Assembly: GCF_900108175.1 (NCBI RefSeq)
Contig: NZ_FNVO01000008.1
Coordinates: 1,127-65,126, forward strand
Length of the DNA stretch: 64,000 nucleotides
Source: Thermomonospora echinospora
GTDB taxonomy: Bacteria > Actinomycetota > Actinomycetes > Streptosporangiales > Streptosporangiaceae
Direction of reading: 5' to 3'
The number at the start of each line of letters is the position of its first letter. Position 1 is the stretch's first letter. A program made the translations under genes and the position numbers. Of the stretch, positions 35,673 through 43,671 are shown piece by piece. The notes under the pieces are model-generated. The model was not told the DNA's origin, ran no database searches, and saw nothing but the letters and a program-made list of their open reading frames with translations.

Positions 35673-36926
35673 ATGAGGCCCGCGAAGAGGGCGGGGAAGG
35701 CACCCGCGAGGGGGCCGGTGAGGGCCGTCGCGGCCGTGGCCGCCCTGGCTGTGGCGGCGTTCTGCTACGGCACCACCGAGAGCCTGCCGGTCGGCCTGCT
35801 CCCGCTCATCGCCGGGGACCTGGAGACGTCCAAGTCGGCGGTCGGGCTGCTGGTCACCGGCTACGGGCTGACCGTGGCGGCGGTGTCCGTGCCGCTGACC
35901 AAGATGACCGGTCGCGTCCCGCGCCGGTATCTGCTGTCGGGCCTGCTGGCGGTGTTCGTGGTGGCGACGGTCGTGTCGGCCGCCGCCACCGGCTACTGGG
36001 TCCTGCTGGCGGCCCGGGTGGTGACGGCGCTGTCGCAGGCGGTGTTCTGGCCGGTGGCGGTGGTGGCCGCCGCCGGGCTGTTCGCGCCGGAGGTGCGGGG
36101 GCGCGCGGCGGCGTTCGTGTTCACCGGCGGCTCGCTGGCCGTGGTGCTGGGCGTGCCGCTGGGCACCTGGATCGGGCAGCAGGCCGGCTGGCGGGCGGCC
36201 TTCCTGGGGCTGAGCGCCATCGGGATGCTGGCGCTGGCCACGATCGCCCTGCTGCTGCCGACCACCGATCCCGGCGAGAACCACGCCGCCACGGGGACCG
36301 CCCCGAACGTCCGCCGCTACTGGACGCTGGTGGCGGTGGTCTCGTTCGGCGTCGGCGGCGTCTTCACGTTCCTGACCTACATCACCGCCTTCCTCACCGA
36401 GGTCGCCGGGTACTCCGAGGACGCGATCAGCCCGGTGCTGCTGGTCAACGGCGGGGCCGACATCATCGGGCTGGCCTGCTCGGCGGCGCTGGTCGACCGG
36501 GGCCCGCGGGCGCTGCTGGCGGGGGCGGCGGGCCTGCTGGTCACGGCGCTGCTGGGCCTGCAGGTGTTCGGCGACCGGCCCCTGATGACGGTGGCGATGG
36601 TGGCGCTGCTCGGCTTCGGGCTGCCCTGCATGGCCACCGCCATCCAGGCACGGGTGATGGAGGTGGCGCCGGGCAGCACCGACATCGCCTCGGCGGGCAC
36701 CTCGGCCGCGTTCAACATCGGCATCGGCGGCGGCGCGCTCGTCGGCGGACTGCTGCTGCCCTGGCTCGGGGTACGGGCGACCGCGCTGGGTGGCGCGCTC
36801 TTGGTCGCCTGCGCGCTGGCGGTCCTGGCCGCCGAGTCTCGGATCGCCGCCCGCGCCCCGCGCCCGGAGCCCGCCGGGCGGACGCCGCCGGGCCGGTCCG
36901 CGCAACGACCGGAGCGTTCCGGCTAG
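35673..36926 (+). CDS. MFS sugar-efflux-type transporter
   Basis: 417 residues from ATG 35673 (GTG 35670 directly before). Twelve transmembrane helices; AraJ/SotB-like (DHA1) features include FCYGTTESLPVGLLPLIAGDL, LLVTGYGLTVAAVSVPLTKM and AAAFVFTGGSLAVVLGVPLG. These export sugars or sugar mimics to prevent overload; xylose or arabinose efflux is a plausible role here. Follows GH1 by 18 nt, so it is probably the end of the importer operon. Its TAG stop and the stop of the convergent LacI gene share the four bases CTAG. Confidence 0.87.
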   Translation: MRPAKRAGKAPARGPVRAVAAVAALAVAAFCYGTTESLPVGLLPLIAGDLETSKSAVGLLVTGYGLTVAAVSVPLTKMTGRVPRRYLLSGLLAVFVVATVVSAAATGYWVLLAARVVTALSQAVFWPVAVVAAAGLFAPEVRGRAAAFVFTGGSLAVVLGVPLGTWIGQQAGWRAAFLGLSAIGMLALATIALLLPTTDPGENHAATGTAPNVRRYWTLVAVVSFGVGGVFTFLTYITAFLTEVAGYSEDAISPVLLVNGGADIIGLACSAALVDRGPRALLAGAAGLLVTALLGLQVFGDRPLMTVAMVALLGFGLPCMATAIQARVMEVAPGSTDIASAGTSAAFNIGIGGGALVGGLLLPWLGVRATALGGALLVACALAVLAAESRIAARAPRPEPAGRTPPGRSAQRPERSG

Positions 36927-37936
36927 CGCGGTGGCGGGGGAGCGGTGCTGTCGCCCGCCATCAGCCTCGGCGCCATCAGCGTGGAACCGGGGACCCGGTC
37001 GTCGCCGTTGAGCTTGCCCATCAGCAGTTCCACGGCCCGGCGGCCCATCTCCTCGGCCGGGATCGGCACCATGGTCAGCCGGGGCGACACCGCGGCGGAC
37101 AGGTCCTGCGGCCCCATCGCGACGATCGACAGGTCGCCGGGCACCGTGACGTCCAGGCCGCGCAGCGCCTCCAGCAGCGGCGGCACGGTCGGCTCGTTGT
37201 GCACCACCAGCCCGGTGATCTCCGGATGCTCGGTGCGGAGCTCCTTGGCGGTCGCCCAGGCGGCCTCGTGGGCCGTCTCGCAGGGGCGCACCAGGGTGCG
37301 CAGGCCGCGCCGGGCGGCGGCCTCCTCGAAGCCCGACAGGGTGCGCCGCGCGAAGCCGGTGCCCCGCTCCAGCACCCCGGCGGGCGGCCCGATCAGCGCG
37401 ACGCCGGTGTGGCCGAGGTCGGCCAGATGGTCCACGCACAGTCCGGCGGCGGCCGAGAAGTCCAGATCCACGCAGGTCAGCCCGGCCGGGTCGGCGGGGA
37501 AGCCGATGAGCACCGACGGCAGCCCCAGCTCCCGCAGCACGGGGGCGCGGGGGTCGTGCAGCTCGACGTCCATCACGATGACCGCGTCCACCAGCGCCGA
37601 GCGGGCCACCCGGTGCAGGCCCTCGGTGCCCTCGTCGTTGGTCAGCAGCAGCACGTCGTGGTCGTGGCCGCGGGCGGCGGTCACGATCGCCATCGCGATC
37701 TGCAGCAGGATCGGCACGTGCATGTCGGTGCGCAGCGGCACCACCAGCGCGATCACGTTGGCTCGGCTGCTGGCCAGGGCGCGCGCGCCGGCGTGCGGAT
37801 GGTAGCCCAGGGCCTTGATGCTGGCCGCCACCCGCTCGCGGGTCGCCGCGGAGATGGCCCGCTTGCCGCTCAGCACGTACGACACGGTGCTGGGCGAGAC
37901 CCCCGCGTGCCGGGCGACGTCCGCGATGGTGACCAT
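36923..37936 (-). CDS. LacI-family repressor of the xyl regulon
   Basis: 337 residues from ATG 37936 with AAGGGAG 5 nt before; the upstream extension to 38032 overlaps the promoter. HTH: VTIADVARHAGVSPSTVSYV then hinge helix ALGYHPHAGARALASSR, followed by a periplasmic-binding-protein-like sugar domain (VIALVVPLRTDMHVPILLQ, GLTCVDLDFSAAAGL). A perfect TCGAAGCGCTTCGA palindrome covers its own start site, and three further copies control the importer, GH3 and xylA promoters. It is therefore the likely local xylose/xylo-oligosaccharide repressor with autoregulation. Confidence 0.92.
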   Translation of the reverse strand: MVTIADVARHAGVSPSTVSYVLSGKRAISAATRERVAASIKALGYHPHAGARALASSRANVIALVVPLRTDMHVPILLQIAMAIVTAARGHDHDVLLLTNDEGTEGLHRVARSALVDAVIVMDVELHDPRAPVLRELGLPSVLIGFPADPAGLTCVDLDFSAAAGLCVDHLADLGHTGVALIGPPAGVLERGTGFARRTLSGFEEAAARRGLRTLVRPCETAHEAAWATAKELRTEHPEITGLVVHNEPTVPPLLEALRGLDVTVPGDLSIVAMGPQDLSAAVSPRLTMVPIPAEEMGRRAVELLMGKLNGDDRVPGSTLMAPRLMAGDSTAPPPPR

Positions 37937-37969
37937 CGGCTCCCTTCCACGGTGGTGCGACGGCGGGCG

Positions 37970-37983
37970 TCGAAGCGCTTCGA
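37970..37983. promoter_or_regulatory. LacI operator 2 (autoregulation)
   Basis: Perfect TCGAAGCGCTTCGA, beginning 6 nt after the minus-strand -10 box, so it covers the predicted transcription start of the repressor gene. Confidence 0.9.
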
Positions 37984-37989
37984 TTTCGC

Positions 37990-38019
37990 AATGTAGGCCG
38001 CGTCGGCCGCCGAAGGCAA
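37990..38019 (-). promoter_or_regulatory. Promoter of LacI gene
   Basis: On the minus strand TTGCCT (38019-38014), 18-nt spacer, TACATT (37995-37990). Confidence 0.6.
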
Positions 38020-38079
38020 GTTCGGTCACCAATATCCCATGTCAGCGGGCCGCCCGGCGGCCCCGTGCGGTGATGGGCC

Positions 38080-38108
38080 TTGACGGTGGAGGAGGGCTGT
38101 GTCACTTT
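38080..38108 (+). promoter_or_regulatory. Candidate promoter of GH3 gene
   Basis: TTGACG (38080-38085), 17-nt spacer, CACTTT (38103-38108). The -10 is weak but lies at the same distance before the LacI operator as in the other regulon promoters (18 nt here, 16-17 elsewhere). Confidence 0.5.
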
Positions 38109-38126
38109 CGTGATCGCGGCCGGGTG

Positions 38127-38140
38127 TCGAAGCGCTTCGA
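38127..38140. promoter_or_regulatory. LacI operator 3 (GH3)
   Basis: Perfect TCGAAGCGCTTCGA, 34 nt before the GH3 start codon. 143 bp separates it from operator 2, so looping between the divergent promoters is possible. Confidence 0.9.
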
Positions 38141-38173
38141 CGTGTTCTGACCGCACGGACCCGGAGGACTTCC

Positions 38174-41167
38174 ATGTCCCTGGCACCACCCCGTCCCGGC
38201 CGCGGCTCGGCCGTGCTCGCGGCGGCGCTCGCCGCGTCGCTGGCCCTGGGCCTGTCGGCACCGTCCGCCCTGGCCCGCCAAACCCACCCCTTCCAGAACC
38301 CGGCGCTGTCCACCGACGCCCGGGTCGCCGACCTCCTGCGGCGGCTGACGCCGGAGGAGAAGATCGCGATGCTCCACCAGTACCAGCCGGCCGTCCCGCG
38401 GCTGGGCATCAAGCCGTTCAAGACCGGCACCGAGGCCCTACACGGCATCGCCTGGTCCACCGACCGCAACGCCGGCGGCGCGGTGCGCACCGCCCAGGGC
38501 ACGGTGTTCCCGCAGTCCGTCGGGCTCGGCTCCACCTGGAACCCCGCACTGCTCAAGCGGGTCGGCACGGTGGTCGGCACCGAGGCGCGCGGTTACCATG
38601 CCGTCGACCCCGACGTGTGGGGCCTGCAACTGTGGGCGCCCGTGGTCAACCTGCTGCGCGACCCCCGCTGGGGCCGCAACGAGGAGGGCTACTCCGAGGA
38701 CACCCTCCTCACCGGCGCCCTGTCCACCGCCTACGGCCAGGGCATCCAGGGCGACGACCCCGACCACCTGCGGGCCGCGCCGGTGCTCAAGCACTACCTG
38801 GCCAACAACAACGAGATCCGGCGCGACACCACGTCCGCCAACCTGCCGCCGCGCGTCAAGCACGAGTACGACGAGCAGGCGTTCAAGGCGGCGATCGGCG
38901 CCGACGCCGCCACCGGCGTCATGTCCGCCTACAACCTGGTCAACGGCCGGCCGATGACCGCCCATCCCGACCACGACGACGTGGTACGCACCTGGACCGA
39001 CAGGACGCTGTTCAACGTCACCGACGCGGGCGGCCCCAACAACCTCACCGGGTCGCAGGGCTACTACGCCACCCAGGCCGAGGCCAGCGCCGCCATCCTC
39101 AAGGCCGGGCTGGACAGCTTCACCGTCGATGACACCAACTCCGCCAAGACGATCGCCGCCGTCAAGGAGGCGCTGGCCAAGGGGCTGCTGACCGAGGCCG
39201 ACATCGACCGGGCGGTCGGCCGCATCCTGTCCGTGCGCGTGCGGCTCGGCGAGTTCGACCCGGGCGGCGGTCCCCACGGGAAGATCACCAAGGATGTGAT
39301 CAACGCTCCGGCGCACCGGGCCCTGGCCCGCCAGGCCGCCGTCGAGGGCACCGTGCTGCTGAAGAACTCCGGCCGCACCCTGCCCCTGGACGCCGCCCGG
39401 ACAGACACGGTGGCCGTCGTCGGCCCGCTGTCGCAGACCCTCTACACCGACTGGTACTCCGGCAGCCTGCCCTACAAGGTCACCCCGCTGGACGGCATCC
39501 GGAAGAAGCTACCCGGCGGGACGGTGACCGGGACCGAGGGCGTCGACCGCATCACCCTCAAGGACACCGCCACCGGCCGGTACGTGGTCGCGGGCGCCGA
39601 CGCCGACGGCGAGGCGCTCAAGGCCACCGGCGTCACGGCCGACGCCACCGCCCAGTTCGACGTCTTCGACTGGGGCCAGGGCGTGGTGACGCTGCGCAGC
39701 GTGGCCAACGGCAAGACGGTCGGCCGCCACAACTGGGGCCCGACCATGGTCAACGACCAGGACCAGCCCAACGGCTGGTTCGTCCAGCAGATGTTCACGC
39801 TGGAGGACGCCGGCCAGGGCCGCGTCCTGCTGCGCTACGCCGGATACGAGAAGGCCTACGACTGGGCCGACCCGGCCACCAGCTACCTGAAGGTCGGTGA
39901 CGGCGGCACCCTGGAACTGGCGAAGAAGGAGAACGCCTCCACGTTCGCCAAGGAAGTCGTCAGCAGCGGCGTCGACAGTGCGGTACGTGCGGTGACCGGC
40001 GCCGACGCGGCCGTCGTCGTGGTCGGCAGCATGCCGTTCATCAACGGCCGCGAGGACCACGACCGCACCACGATGGCGCTGGCCGAGGGCCAGTCCGAGC
40101 TGATCAAGGCGGTCCGCGCGGCCAACCCCAACACGATCGTGGTGGTGGAGAACAGCTACCCGACCACGCTGAACTGGGAGCAGCGCAACGTCCCGGCGAT
40201 CCTGTGGACCTCCCACGCAGGCGCCGAGACTGGCAACGCGCTGGCCGACGTGCTGTTCGGCGACGCCGACCCGTCCGGGCGGCTGCCGCAGACCTGGTAC
40301 CGCTCGGACGCCGACCTGCCCGATATCCTCGACTACGACATCATCAAGCGCGACCGGACCTACCTGTACTACAAGGGCACGCCGCTGTACCCGTTCGGGC
40401 ACGGCCTGTCCTACGGGTCGTTCCGGTACGGCAAGCCCAGGGTTGGCGATCGGCCGGTGTCGGGCCGCGACACCGTGACCGTGAGCGTGGACGTCACCAA
40501 CACCGGCAAGAAGGCCGGCCAGGAGGTCGTCCAGCTCTACACCCGCCAGCGGACCTCGCGGAACAAGCAGCCTCTCCGGCAGTTGCGCGCCTTTGAGAAG
40601 GTGCTGTTGAAGCCCGGCCAGAAGACCACCGTCCGGCTCACCTTCAAGGCCGCCGACCTGGCTCACTGGGACGTTACCCGCAACAGGTGGGTCGTCGAGA
40701 GTTCCGTCCACGACCTGATGGTCGGGGCGTCCTCCTCCGACATTCGCGGGCGCGCCACCGTGAAGGTGAACGGGGAGAAGATCCCGCCGCGCGACCTGGG
40801 CGGGGACACCCGCGCCATCGACTTCGACGACTACCAGGGCGTCGATCTCGTCGACGAGACCAAGGTGCGCGGCGAGGCCGTCGGCGTCTCCTCCGGAGAC
40901 TGGCTCAAGTTCGCCGACGTCGAGCTGGGCAAGGGCCCCCGAACCTTCACCGCCAGGGTTGCCAAGGCGTCCGAGGGCGAGGGCGCCGTCCAGATCCGCA
41001 TCGGCTCGCCCACCGGCCCCGTGGCGGGCACCGCCAAGGTCGCCTCGACCGGTGACCGCTACACGTACACGACCACGACCGCCGCGCTGAAGGGCGCCAC
41101 CGGCCGTCGGGACGTCTACCTGGTGTTCACCGGTGACCTGCGGATCAGCTCGTTCTCCCTCAGGTGA
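38174..41167 (+). CDS. Secreted GH3 glycosidase with C-terminal CBM6-like domain
   Basis: 997 residues, ATG 38174 with GGAGGA upstream. Signal peptide residues 1-35 (VLAAALAASLALGLSAPSALA). GH3 N-terminal barrel with nucleophile Asp284 (LFNVTDAGG, in the usual VSDW position), then the GH3 C-terminal alpha/beta domain (VVVVGSMPFINGREDHDR, ILWTSHAGAETGNALADVLFG), which is interrupted by about 145 residues (450-595) resembling a fascin/beta-trefoil fold. A fibronectin III-like domain (VSVDVTNTGKKAGQEVVQLY) and a CBM6-like module (AIDFDDYQG, LKFADVELG, LRISSFSLR) complete it. Beta-xylosidase or beta-glucosidase activity is expected outside the cell. It sits right behind LacI operator 3. Confidence 0.9.
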   Translation: MSLAPPRPGRGSAVLAAALAASLALGLSAPSALARQTHPFQNPALSTDARVADLLRRLTPEEKIAMLHQYQPAVPRLGIKPFKTGTEALHGIAWSTDRNAGGAVRTAQGTVFPQSVGLGSTWNPALLKRVGTVVGTEARGYHAVDPDVWGLQLWAPVVNLLRDPRWGRNEEGYSEDTLLTGALSTAYGQGIQGDDPDHLRAAPVLKHYLANNNEIRRDTTSANLPPRVKHEYDEQAFKAAIGADAATGVMSAYNLVNGRPMTAHPDHDDVVRTWTDRTLFNVTDAGGPNNLTGSQGYYATQAEASAAILKAGLDSFTVDDTNSAKTIAAVKEALAKGLLTEADIDRAVGRILSVRVRLGEFDPGGGPHGKITKDVINAPAHRALARQAAVEGTVLLKNSGRTLPLDAARTDTVAVVGPLSQTLYTDWYSGSLPYKVTPLDGIRKKLPGGTVTGTEGVDRITLKDTATGRYVVAGADADGEALKATGVTADATAQFDVFDWGQGVVTLRSVANGKTVGRHNWGPTMVNDQDQPNGWFVQQMFTLEDAGQGRVLLRYAGYEKAYDWADPATSYLKVGDGGTLELAKKENASTFAKEVVSSGVDSAVRAVTGADAAVVVVGSMPFINGREDHDRTTMALAEGQSELIKAVRAANPNTIVVVENSYPTTLNWEQRNVPAILWTSHAGAETGNALADVLFGDADPSGRLPQTWYRSDADLPDILDYDIIKRDRTYLYYKGTPLYPFGHGLSYGSFRYGKPRVGDRPVSGRDTVTVSVDVTNTGKKAGQEVVQLYTRQRTSRNKQPLRQLRAFEKVLLKPGQKTTVRLTFKAADLAHWDVTRNRWVVESSVHDLMVGASSSDIRGRATVKVNGEKIPPRDLGGDTRAIDFDDYQGVDLVDETKVRGEAVGVSSGDWLKFADVELGKGPRTFTARVAKASEGEGAVQIRIGSPTGPVAGTAKVASTGDRYTYTTTTAALKGATGRRDVYLVFTGDLRISSFSLR

Positions 41168-41175
41168 CCGCCTCC

Positions 41176-41209
41176 CGTCCCCGTCCCCGCTCCGGCGGGG
41201 ACGGGGACG
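41176..41209 (+). terminator. Terminator after GH3
   Basis: A perfect 15-bp stem (41176-41190 with 41195-41209) and TCCG loop starts 9 nt after the stop codon. The GGGGAC repeat continues to 41218. Confidence 0.8.
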
Positions 41210-41296
41210 GGGACGGGGCGATTGAACCTTCATCTTCATGCCCACGTGGTGAGGGTGTCGGCATCGAGAAGGGCGATCGTGAGAAAGGACGATCTC

Positions 41297-42238
41297 ATGA
41301 AAGGTCAACGGGGAATCACCGTCGCTGCACTGGCGTCCTTGGGCGTGCTGCTCAGCGCCGGGATCGGTGCGCCGGCCGGCGCCCAGGAGCGGGCCGGTGG
41401 ACCGAAGCCCGTGAGCGGCTTCCCGTTGCCCGACGGCTTCCAGCCCGAGGGCATCGCGATCGGCCCCGGTCCCGTCGCGTACTTCGGGTCGCGGGTGGAC
41501 GGCGACATCTACCGCGTGGACCTGCGCACCGGGCGGGGCGCCGTCTTCAGCCAGGGCCCCGGCACGCCGTCGCTGGGCATGAAGACCGACCACAGGGGAC
41601 GGCTGTTCGTCGCCGGGGGAACGGGGGGCGACGCGCGCGTCGTGGACACCCGTACCGGCCGGATACTGGCCTCCTACCGGCTCGCCGAAGGAGCGTCGTT
41701 CGTCAACGACGTTCTGCTGACCAAGGGCGCGGCGTGGTTCACCGACTCGACCAACAAGGTGCTCTACAAGCTGCCGCTGGGCCGAGGCGGCGCGCTGCCC
41801 GCGGCGGCGAAGCGTCTCGGCATCACCGGGGTCGACTACTTCGAGGGCATCAACGCCAACGGCATCGCGCCCACACCGGACGGCCGGGACCTGCTCGTGG
41901 TGCAGAGCAACCAGGGGCGGCTGCTGCGCATCGACCCGGCCACGGGCAAGGCCACCGTGGTCGACCTGGGCGGGCAGACGCTGGAGTTCGGTGACGGGCT
42001 GCTGCTCAAGGGCCGCACCCTCTACGTGGTGCAGAACCGTGCCAACCTGGTCGCGGAGGTCCGGCTGAACGGCTCCGGCACGTCGGGCCGGGTCGTCCGC
42101 CGGATCGGCGATTCGCGCTTCGACGTTCCCACCACGGTCGCGGCGTTCGGCCACCGGCTGTACCTGCCCAACGCGCGGTTCACCACTCCGCCCACGCCGG
42201 CCACCCCCTACGACGCCGTGGCCATCACGGTGCGCTGA
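41297..42238 (+). CDS. Secreted SMP-30/gluconolactonase-like beta-propeller protein
   Basis: 313 residues from ATG 41297 with GAAAGGA upstream; the extension to 41222 has no site. Signal peptide about residues 1-30 (ITVAALASLGVLLSAG ending in AGAQE). Repeated propeller blades: GFQPEGIAIGPGPVAYFGSR, LGMKTDHRGRLFVAGG, ASFVNDVLLTKGAAWFTDST and NGIAPTPDGRDLLVVQ. This is the SMP-30/LRE-like or superoxide-dismutase-annotated plant-type propeller class; enzymatic activity is uncertain. Hairpin terminators flank it and no LacI operator precedes it, so it is probably not part of the xyl regulon although it lies inside it. Confidence 0.75.
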   Translation: MKGQRGITVAALASLGVLLSAGIGAPAGAQERAGGPKPVSGFPLPDGFQPEGIAIGPGPVAYFGSRVDGDIYRVDLRTGRGAVFSQGPGTPSLGMKTDHRGRLFVAGGTGGDARVVDTRTGRILASYRLAEGASFVNDVLLTKGAAWFTDSTNKVLYKLPLGRGGALPAAAKRLGITGVDYFEGINANGIAPTPDGRDLLVVQSNQGRLLRIDPATGKATVVDLGGQTLEFGDGLLLKGRTLYVVQNRANLVAEVRLNGSGTSGRVVRRIGDSRFDVPTTVAAFGHRLYLPNARFTTPPTPATPYDAVAITVR

Positions 42239-42255
42239 CCTGTAGTTCCAGGGTG

Positions 42256-42273
42256 ACCCCGGCCCCCCGGGGT
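42256..42273 (+). terminator. Terminator 1 before xylA
   Basis: ACCCCGG (42256-42262) pairs with CCGGGGT (42267-42273) over a 4-nt loop, 18 nt after the propeller gene stop. Confidence 0.6.
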
Positions 42274-42320
42274 GCGGGGCGGGCGGCCCCTGCCGCGCCG
42301 CGCCCTCTGGACCCCGGGGA

Positions 42321-42363
42321 ACGGGTCGGGCGACCCTTGCTCCACTGCGGTCGCCCGACCCGT
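42321..42363 (+). terminator. Perfect 15-bp inverted repeat abutting xylA promoter
   Basis: ACGGGTCGGGCGACC (42321-42335) pairs perfectly with GGTCGCCCGACCCGT (42349-42363) over a 13-nt loop. Its last base is the first base of the xylA -35 box. It may insulate the promoter from upstream transcription or bind a protein. Confidence 0.65.
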
Positions 42364-42392
42364 TGACACCCCCCTGACCAGGGCCCTAACGT
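42363..42392 (+). promoter_or_regulatory. Promoter of xylAB
   Basis: TTGACA (42363-42368), 18-nt spacer, TAACGT (42387-42392). Same -35, spacer and distance to the operator as in the importer promoter. Confidence 0.8.
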
Positions 42393-42409
42393 CAGGTGGG
42401 CGGGCGCTG

Positions 42410-42423
42410 TCGAAGCGCTTCGA
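42410..42423. promoter_or_regulatory. LacI operator 4 (xylAB)
   Basis: Perfect TCGAAGCGCTTCGA, beginning 17 nt after the -10 box and 26 nt before the xylA start codon. Confidence 0.9.
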
Positions 42424-42449
42424 TGACCGGCTGCACAGGAGGGTTGCAG

Positions 42450-43592
42450 ATGTTCGAACCGACCAGGGACGACCGGTTCAGCTTCGGGCTGTGGACGGTG
42501 GGCTGGCAGGCGCGCGACCCGTTCGGCGACGCCACCCGCCCGCCGCTGGACCCGGCCGAGTCCGTGCACAAGCTGGCCGAGCTGGGCGCCTGGGGCGTGA
42601 CCTTCCACGACGACGACCTGCTGGCCACCGAGCCCGACCGCGACAAGGCGGTCGCGGCGTTCCGCCGGGCGCTGGAGGCCACCGGCCTGGTGGTGCCGAT
42701 GGCGACCACCAACCTGTTCACCCACCCGGTGTTCAAGGACGGCGCGTTCACCTCCAACGACCGCGACGTGCGCCGGTACGCGCTGCGCAAGGTGATGCGC
42801 AACCTCGACCTGGCCGCCGAACTGGGCGCACGCACCTACGTGTGCTGGGGCGGCCGGGAGGGCGCCGAGACGGATGCCGCCAAAGACGTGCGGGCCGCTT
42901 TGGACCGTTTCAAAGAGGCGCTGGACATCCTCTGCGGCTACGTCCTCGACAAGGGCTACGACATCCGCTTCGCGCTGGAGCCCAAGCCGAACGAGCCGCG
43001 CGGCGACATCCTGCTGCCCACCATCGGGCACGCCCTGGCGCTGATCGGCGAGCTGGAGCACCCGGAGATGGTCGGCCTGAACCCCGAGGTCGGCCACGAG
43101 CAGATGGCCGGGCTGAACTTCGTGCACGGCGCCGCGCAGGCGCTGTGGCACGGCAAGCTGTTCCACCTCGACCTCAACGGCCAGCACGGCATCAAGTACG
43201 ACCAGGACCTGGTCTTCGGCCACGGCGACGTCAAGAGCGCCTTCTTCCTGGTCGACCTGCTGGAGAACGGCGGCTACGACGGCCCCCGCCACTTCGACTA
43301 CAAGCCGACCCGCACCGAGGACATCGACGGCGTGTGGGCCTCGGCCGCCGCCAACATGCGCACCTACCTCATCCTCAAGGAGCGCGCCGCGGCCTTCCGC
43401 GCCGACCCCGAGGTGGCCGAGGCGCTGGCGGCCTCCCGCGTCGACCAGCTCGCCGTCCCCACGCTCGCCCCGGGCGAGACGTACGAGGACCTGGCCAAGG
43501 ACGACTTCGACCCCGAGGAGGCGGGCCGCCGCGGCTACCACTACGCCCGCCTCGACCAGCTCGCCGTCGAGCACCTGCTCGGAGCCAGGTGA
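42450..43592 (+). CDS. xylA: Xylose isomerase
   Basis: 380 residues from ATG 42450 (AGGAGGG 7 nt before), the size of Streptomyces-type class I enzymes. Catalytic and metal residues are visible: His in VTFHDDDLL, Glu in [13 protein letters not shown], Glu/His in [16 protein letters not shown], and the Asp pair in FHLDLNGQ. It converts xylose to xylulose in the cytoplasm using two divalent metals. Followed by xylB after 79 nt. Under LacI operator 4. Confidence 0.97.
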   Translation: MFEPTRDDRFSFGLWTVGWQARDPFGDATRPPLDPAESVHKLAELGAWGVTFHDDDLLATEPDRDKAVAAFRRALEATGLVVPMATTNLFTHPVFKDGAFTSNDRDVRRYALRKVMRNLDLAAELGARTYVCWGGREGAETDAAKDVRAALDRFKEALDILCGYVLDKGYDIRFALEPKPNEPRGDILLPTIGHALALIGELEHPEMVGLNPEVGHEQMAGLNFVHGAAQALWHGKLFHLDLNGQHGIKYDQDLVFGHGDVKSAFFLVDLLENGGYDGPRHFDYKPTRTEDIDGVWASAAANMRTYLILKERAAAFRADPEVAEALAASRVDQLAVPTLAPGETYEDLAKDDFDPEEAGRRGYHYARLDQLAVEHLLGAR

Positions 43593-43612
43593 GCCATCCG
43601 GTGACCCCGTGG

Positions 43613-43645
43613 GCTCCCGGCCGCCCCGCCGGGGCGGCCGGGAGC
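43613..43645 (+). terminator. Intercistronic hairpin between xylA and xylB
   Basis: GCTCCCGGCCGCCCC (43613-43627) pairs perfectly with 43631-43645 around a GCC loop. Likely a partial terminator or 3' stabiliser that lowers xylB relative to xylA. Confidence 0.75.
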
Positions 43646-43671
43646 GCCACACCGACCCCGAGGACACGGTC

